Positions 57,919-64,000 of a DNA stretch of 64,000 bases are shown here, one piece after another. Positions within the stretch are counted from its first letter, which is position 1. Each line of letters begins with the position of its first letter. Made by a program: the position numbers and the translations under genes. A model generated the notes under the pieces. It made no database searches. It was not told the DNA's origin and worked only from the letters and a program-made list of their open reading frames with translations. The DNA is from Utricularia gibba (Eukaryota > Streptophyta > Magnoliopsida > Lamiales > Lentibulariaceae): contig NEEC01000015.1 in NCBI GenBank assembly GCA_002189035.1, positions 744,001 to 808,000 on the forward strand. Direction: 5' to 3'.

Positions 57919-59451
57919 CTAGTCCCATTGAATTTGTCTGTGGAATGTCCACTCGGAGGCGTTTACGGTTCTCGTTCCATCGGCCACCACCAGATCATAT
58001 GGTGAGTCCTCGGAGAACTCAGTTGGCATGGATTTCCAGTGTAAACTTGGCTTCCAATCAGCTTCTTTCAGCACCTTGAGTACTTCCTCCACCACCACCT
58101 TGCTGCCTTCCTCAGACAAGTGAATTCCATCCCTGATGAGTGGGAAAAAAAAGTAAATGGAATGGAAATTCTTGAAAGTGTGGTTAGAAAACAAGTCCAT
58201 GGCTGTTTTAAGTACTGTGTGGTGCGTGCGTACTCACGTAAAGCAAGCGTTCATCCAGTCATCACGTTTCTGTATTGCTGTCCAAAGATCAACCACCTTG
58301 ATGTTCAGCTCTCTGCACAACTCAATGCATGCGTCTGAATACGCTTTGCAGAGCTCGTTTGTTCGAACGAGTTCACTCAAATATGGACTGTTGAAGAGAA
58401 GAAGTTAAGAGACGCACCCTGGGTACAACAGGAAGGGAACTAGAGTAAACAACCAGGGCACTATACCTTTGATTTTCATGAATTTTAACTTCATTAACAG
58501 GAGGGCAACTTAGAAATATCAAGCGAATTTCCTTTGAGAGATTCTGAAATCCAGAGATGGGCAAACAGCTGAGTTCAAGACATGAGGATTGATTCTAAGC
58601 CATGCACAATACCTGCAAATGAACCGCTATTTTTCTCATGTTCTCCACGTATTCTTGAAGTGGTACATGAGGACCAAGACCGGAGGGATGAGGGCCCATC
58701 GAATCATTCCCACCAAAATACACAATCACCAACGAAGGTTGATTACTGTCATCCTGCAACAGAAAGAACAAACATTTCACCAGGATCATGGAAAAGCTAA
58801 ACACAAGTGTCTGAGGAAGCTATCTCTATCACAAGCTATTGAGAATTCATGATACATTCAGCGTAAAGTCAAACCAAATCTCAATTGTAATGGTGCAAGC
58901 CAACCAAAAAAACCAAGCAGAACAGACAGATCGGAGTTAATGCCAAACATCAAAAGAAGTTCGACAATGAAAACGAAGATGGATTTTCTGGTTCGATTCC
59001 CTACAATAATCGAATGCGACTGATACTGTTGTGTTGCCAAATCAAGAAAAAAAAAAAGGAAGGCATGATTACCTTTGGGAAGACTTGATCAAGGATTTGC
59101 ACAGCACGTCTAGAGTTCCATCCGTAATACCCTCTAGTTATTATATCAGCCTACAAGAAAAAACAAAGCATAATACGCAATACCCAAATCCAGAATAGCT
59201 CAGAAGAGAAAAATCTGGGCGAAAATCCACAATCCACATTGCCGAATCCATGTCTCCCCTAAAACAACCCACAACCCTTCCTAGACCCAACAACAGTTTC
59301 ACATAAAAAGCAAAAAAAAAAAGGGTGGCAAAACCAATACCTTTCTGGCATAGATATCAGAAAGAATCGCCCCCCAACCGCCATTACTGTAGCTTAACTG
59401 AACGATTGAAGAGCCAAACAAGACGAACGAAGGCCTCGAAGGACCCACCAT
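57919..59451 (-). CDS. GDSL esterase/lipase, CPRD49 (isoamyl acetate-hydrolysing) type
   Basis: Six exons: 59341-59451, 59073-59150, 58613-58753, 58467-58543, 58238-58387 and 57919-58132, all in phase, 256 aa. Catalytic blocks of SGNH hydrolases: FGSSIVQLSYSNGGWG (nucleophile Ser; GSS instead of GDS as in this subgroup), GYYGWNSRRA, VYFGGNDSMG (oxyanion Asn) and DGIHLSEEG (Asp and His). Ends TFHRQIQWD. No signal peptide, so probably cytosolic. It hydrolyses short esters; physiological substrates are not known. The start at 59451 gives MVGPSRPSFVLFG, identical in form to relatives. Confidence 0.93.
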
Positions 59452-60451
59452 CTCCCCGCTCCGAGAACTGAATGAAAAACAAAAAGATGAATGACGATGG
59501 GGAGAGAACAAGGCACCAGCATCCACAACGGCAGCCCCAAATGCCCGTAAATGCCGGAGTTGGTTTCGTTTTGTAGGAAAATGGACCAACTCAAACCTCT
59601 ACCAAGCTGCTACCTACTACAAATACGTAGTCAAAAAAAGACATAATAATAATAAACTTTTAGTTCATATTTTTTGCCTGCTCTTACAAGTCCTTGATGT
59701 TAGAAAGCAAATGGGGGCATGATTTGTTTGATGATTTGTAAACAAGATTAGAAGGCAGACACATACGACCTAATCATGGTGATTAATTCGAGTTTTAGGG
59801 TAATTAAGAAGGGGCGGAATCTGTGCGTTGTGGGGGGCAGATCAATAATGGTGGGGAATTGCAGCTGGGGTGGGTGCTGCCTGCTGCCTGCGTCACATTT
59901 CTTGTCCTGTGCCTCTTCCTACTTTTTCCGGTGCAATAATTAATTCTTTTTTAAAAAAACAAAATAATAATTATACTATTAAATGTAATATCATTATTAT
60001 TATAAAGTACAGACACACCACTTTTCATTTCTAACAACATTCTTGGATCCAAATGCGCAATTATTAATTGTCATTTTTTACATTATATTTAATAATAAAT
60101 ATAAGAAATTTGTTGTAAAAAAGCTGCTCCAAAACACAATACATTACAAATTCAAGTGGTTATTTACAAATCGAGCTCTCACACACACATTACCTTAAAA
60201 AAAATATGCTAAGGATGATCAAGTTTATCATACAGAGGGTGACCAGATTTCTAATACGCCCAAATTCAACTCCTTTGATTGCATGGTGCGGAAAACGCTG
60301 TTCCATATGATTCGAAACAATTCATTTGTGAAGGGAAACACAGCAAAAAAGAAGTGGGTGCGGGTGCGGTGCCATCAATGTGATGCTCAAGTTTAGAGAG
60401 TCAATGCTTGGGTAAAGAATGATGCTCATGGCAGAAAAGAATGGTCACAGC
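59452..60451. other. Intergenic
   Basis: 59452-59600 is leader and promoter of the esterase gene. 59640-60240 is AT-rich. 60250-60451 is probable 3' untranslated sequence of the ABC1 kinase. No other gene recognised. Confidence 0.45.
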
Positions 60452-63400
60452 TCAAAGGATTTCTGCCCTTCGAAGATTCAGAAGCCACAGAGAGATTCGC
60501 ATCCCGAGGAGACGGGCTTCAATCAGAAGCTCCTCCACACGTACGATGATACGCGAGAGGAAAGACTTGCTTTGCAGAAGCTTGGACTCTATCACTGCTT
60601 CGGAAGAAACTCTTCCAATGATGAGGAATTCCTCGAGGGAAGATCCCTGCTTCTGCAGGAGGCAATAGTGAAACTGTATCAGGGAAAATGGAGAGCACAA
60701 ACAAGTATGCTTGAAAATTCAATTCCTAGTGATGTGGTAGAGAGGGTGTGGTGGTGGTGTCTAGGCATTCTCATATGAATGCATTTGATTGAGGGAAAAC
60801 TACTTTACCAGAGCTTTGTTAACTGCACGCAGGCAGTCGTTTGTTTTTAGCATCAGAAGAATAACACGGGGGAGTCTTCTCAGGAGCTCCGAGATTTGTG
60901 GGAAGTACTGGGAAGCGTACATCTGAGGTCCAAACAACAAAAGGAAAGTACAGGGAGTCAGACGTAGATTCATAATGAGTTCACAATATGTGTTGTAGCA
61001 ATGAGGTAGTTTAGCAAGTGAGAACCTGCAGTTCGGAACGATCATCATCAGTGCCTTGGATCACAAGATGGTCGACTGATGTATCTATGACCTTTTTCCA
61101 AGGCCTCATTGTAAGAATGCCGGCAAACAGAATATACAGATCCTCGCCAGCACCTAGCTTCACGCTATTTTCTTTGATTGCATTAACATCGGAAAATACC
61201 AAGCCCTGTAATTGGTTCAGGTACAAGAGCAAATTCAGATAAAAGAGTATCTACACCAAAGGGGCATGTTCGCTGTTGTAGAAAACCACTCACCTGCCAT
61301 AGGGAAGCATAACTTATTCGCATAGAGGGGTCCAGCTCTTTGTATAAACCATGGTCCAAAAGCACCAACTGAGGCTTTTTCTTTCCTGAAAATGCAACCG
61401 AACGAGATAAAAACAAACACAGCGCCATCTGAACCGTGAGACTTCTTGTAATTCAAAAATTTAAATGTAAATGAGTTGTAAAAAATAAGGAAAATCGTCA
61501 ATTTTCAGTGGATACTTTTTATGTAATTAGAAGAGATGCAGTTTTCAGAACTGCATAATCTAGAAAGCAACTCACCAAAAATACTTGTGCTTCCCGAAGG
61601 GAGGGCGCGTACAAGCACATTTGCAGCATGCGGGTCGCAATGAACAAAACCATGTTTAAACATCATCTCAGCAAAGGCTCCACTCAGCTGCCAAAACACT
61701 AAGTAATCAAATTTTTTATCACACATAATCAAGTAAAGGACAACAAATAATTACCAGTTTTGAAACGTCACTAAGCTTAATTCCCAGTTTTTGTATGGCT
61801 CTATAATCATTAACTTGAGCACCATCAATATATTCCATCACCAGCAATCTAGAGGTACTCAAGCTCCAGTATATTGTTGGAGCATAAACATATTCTGCAA
61901 TATGTGGAGAGAACTTCTGAAAGTTATCCATACATTTTATGCTGTTCTTGGCTTCATTCAAGAAATCTAGCTCCTGGGATGTTTATTGCAAAAGGCAAAA
62001 GCAGTAAGAAGAAGTAAAATTTCTGAACTCGAAGTTTGAAAGCTGGCTACCGAAAAAAGCATAATATTCATACACTTACAAAAAATGCTACATAATGTGG
62101 TACTTGCATTCAAATTTCACAAGCTCCAAAACCAAAGTAAAACAAAAAAATGAACATAAAAATCACTTTGCAAACGTGAATAAACCCAACGAAACATGCT
62201 CCAAAGAAATGACAGAGAAAACTAATATGAAAATGTTATAAATACAACTCAAGAGGTGTCCGTGAACAAACCTTGGGTAAACTTTCCCTTACTTCATCAA
62301 CCAACCACCTGCAGAAATCATTTGCCACTGAGCATGGGCCATATAAGTATAATTAAATCAGATTACTGAAGGCTATGGGAATTCAATGTGCACCTGTAAT
62401 CGAAAGAAGGAAAAACCGATGCAATGTGTTCAATACTAACTCTACACTAGCATAATCTGCAGCAACAGTGTCTGTCATGTGAGCATGTTGAACCTGGAAT
62501 CAATCCAACAATTGGGGAAAAAAGTGCTTTGAAAGCTATTAAACACACCATAACTAGCATGAAGAAATTGAACAAGGGTAAGCTACGTACCTTAACAGCA
62601 ACTTTCTGTCCATCAGGTGTAAGACCAACGTGAACTTGTGCTAATGATGCACTAGCAATCGGAACAGGATCAAATTCATCAAAGAACTGGTGCAAAATTT
62701 TCATTAGATTTATGACAAGATAAGGAAGCAACATCAACAAAAGTTCTTTACAAACATGTCGTGGACTTCATGGCTCAAAGAAAAGAGAAAAACTTGATTT
62801 GAACGTGACAGAGTTGTGCAAAGCCAATTACTTTATCAGGTGTCCCTCCAAGCTCCTTCTTGAAAACTTCACACACTTGTTCATAAGACGATACGGGACA
62901 TCTATTTAACATTGATTGCCTCATAACTTGTACATACTCGTCAGGAACCAAGTATTCCTGAATCGTGGCAGTTAATTCAGACTGAAAACATTCAAATCTA
63001 AAAACAAGAAGTAACAAGATAAACATCATGATAGCGCCGCACCAGTTGGCTTATATGTTGCCCTAGTTTAATGTAGATGCCACCATTCTTAAAACAGAGA
63101 TCACGAAGCCTTGCGGCACTCCTCGTGTGTACTTCACGCTTTATTTTTTCTCTCTCGGCACTATCCTCGGGCAACCCAAAGAGAGAGTACTTGTAGTCTA
63201 GAACGAAACTCGGACACCGGTCATCATTATGACATATAAATCAGCCCCAAATGGAACTCTAAGAAAAGAAACAACTTGCAGGAAGTGTTCAACCCCAATC
63301 CACATTCAAGAACGAATCACTCCCAGTACAGCTATTCAAAAAATTAAAACAAAAACCTTCATGTTTCAACCTTTATAAACGTCCCCTTGATAGGAGCAAT

Positions 63401-63665
63401 GGCTCGTCGTTGCAATAAACAATAAAAACCCAATAGGCGGAAAAATGGGAGCGATTGAGATGAGCATACCAAACGCAATAGAGGCCGCGGTTACGGCATC
63501 GCGAAAAAGGCGTACAGGAACAGCGGAACAGAGCTTGAGTGCCGTAGCCGGATCGTCGGAGTTGGCTAGAGCCACCGCCCCCGCCGTCACTCCCCCCGCC
63601 GCCCCAACTGAAGTAACAGCCAATAATAGCTTCTTGGCGCCTCCTAGAAGCGCTTTCCCCGCCAT
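60452..63665 (-). CDS. ABC1/ADCK (UbiB) atypical kinase; apparent one-base break
   Basis: Twelve exons: 63470-63665, 63043-63197, 62832-62957, 62591-62686, 62394-62493, 62272-62308, 61755-61973, 61576-61687, 61294-61385, 61026-61205, 60809-60922 and 60452-60652. Total 542 aa if the frame is kept. Motifs in order: IYIKLGQHIS (KxGQ, family-specific), PIASASLAQVH (Ala-rich loop), VAVKVQ (ATP Lys), LLVMEYIDG, FVHCDPHAANVLV (catalytic loop) and LLDHGLY (metal Asp). Such proteins are ATPases or kinases linked to quinone and lipid metabolism in mitochondria or plastids. The N-terminus MAGKALLGGAKKLLLAVTSV fits a mitochondrial presequence. Exon 62394-62493 ends one base short of phase: HRFF is followed by family text PSFDYR one frame over, so one T (A run 62411-62415 on +) seems missing. 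Arabidopsis match: At2g40090. Confidence 0.92.
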
Positions 63666-64000
63666 TCCTCCCTGCTGCTGTCTCCTTTCTTCTTCTTCAC
63701 GCAATTGTGTAAAACCTCATTTCTTGAGTCAACAAAAGGGTTTTTGTTTTTCATATTTACTTCCATAGAAGGACGAAATTAGGGTTTTAATATTATATTT
63801 AATTATTAATAGAAAGACTCGTCTCCAGAATATTCATTTTAAATAGAATAAAATAATTAAATAAATAATAATATTTTCGTCTATAAAATAAAACATCCCT
63901 CTAGAAGCATACTTTTACAAGCCCCTTAAAATACAGAGTCAACGGCAATAATTACCAGGTCTCACGATGTCTGAAAAATCTCCACCGTGGAAAAAAAGCT
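63666..64000. other. Upstream region of ABC1 kinase
   Basis: 63666-63760 is GC-balanced leader sequence. 63780-63900 is AT-rich. No further gene begins before the window ends. Confidence 0.5.

Noticed and set aside
60419-60778. 119-codon + ORF
   Set aside because: Antisense of the last exon of the ABC1 kinase; no independent support.
62957-62980. Upstream acceptor (TTTTCAG|TCTGAATT) for an ABC1 kinase exon
   Set aside because: It would insert SELTATIQ, absent from relatives; the next acceptor (ATTCAG|GAATAC) gives the family sequence EYLVPDEY in phase.
1-64000. tRNA, rRNA or known MIRNA genes
   Set aside because: I looked for cloverleaf-type and rRNA-like sequence and saw none. I cannot exclude short RNA genes without a covariance search.

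Overview
This is nuclear DNA from a flowering plant (eudicot). Genes have short, phase-consistent GT-AG introns, intergenic DNA is very AT-rich, and there is one Ty3/Gypsy LTR retrotransposon. From memory of Arabidopsis, gene order matches chromosome 2 roughly from At2g40080 to At2g40600. The uroporphyrinogen decarboxylase N-terminus (MACIN...) recalls the Solanaceae protein, so an asterid is my weak guess.

Layout. 0.2-15.1 kb is a compact block of ordinary genes: macro-domain protein (+), alpha-galactosidase (-), KT2/KUP2-type potassium transporter (+), chloroplast uroporphyrinogen decarboxylase (+), WEB-family coiled-coil protein (-). 39.7-63.7 kb is a second ordinary block: PYL-type ABA receptor (+), CCCH/ankyrin zinc-finger protein (-), DYRK-like kinase (-), a decayed HAD/NIF phosphatase (+), CRINKLY4-related receptor kinase (+), ELF4 (-), CPRD49-type GDSL esterase (-) and an ABC1/ADCK-type atypical kinase (-).

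Between them, 17.5-43.7 kb is a lineage-specific accessory region. It contains a family of tiny SINA-like RING genes and fragments of about 70-100 codons. They have two exons, a shared TATA/5' region, and no SINA/TRAF domain. Most copies lie in inverted pairs. At least five pairs would form RNA hairpins with arms of about 100-600 bp and loops of about 20-50 nt. One further pair, at 42.46-43.67 kb, is a nearly perfect 381-bp palindrome with a 442-bp spacer, and both arms keep an intact RING gene. A second conserved TATA-like element (TTATTTAAGnGACTT) lies on the + strand to the left of six of these loci, placed so that a + transcript would cross the antisense arm and then the sense arm. A young retrotransposon has inserted into one arm. 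I think this is a hairpin-RNA or foldback-element family derived from a RING gene, and it is the main thing to follow up.

A technical caution: six otherwise conserved genes each need one extra base, usually in or next to a homopolymer, to keep their frame (KT2, UROD, CCCH, DYRK, CRINKLY4-related kinase, ABC1 kinase). All six are apparent one-base deletions. This looks more like residual long-read consensus error than six independent pseudogenes.
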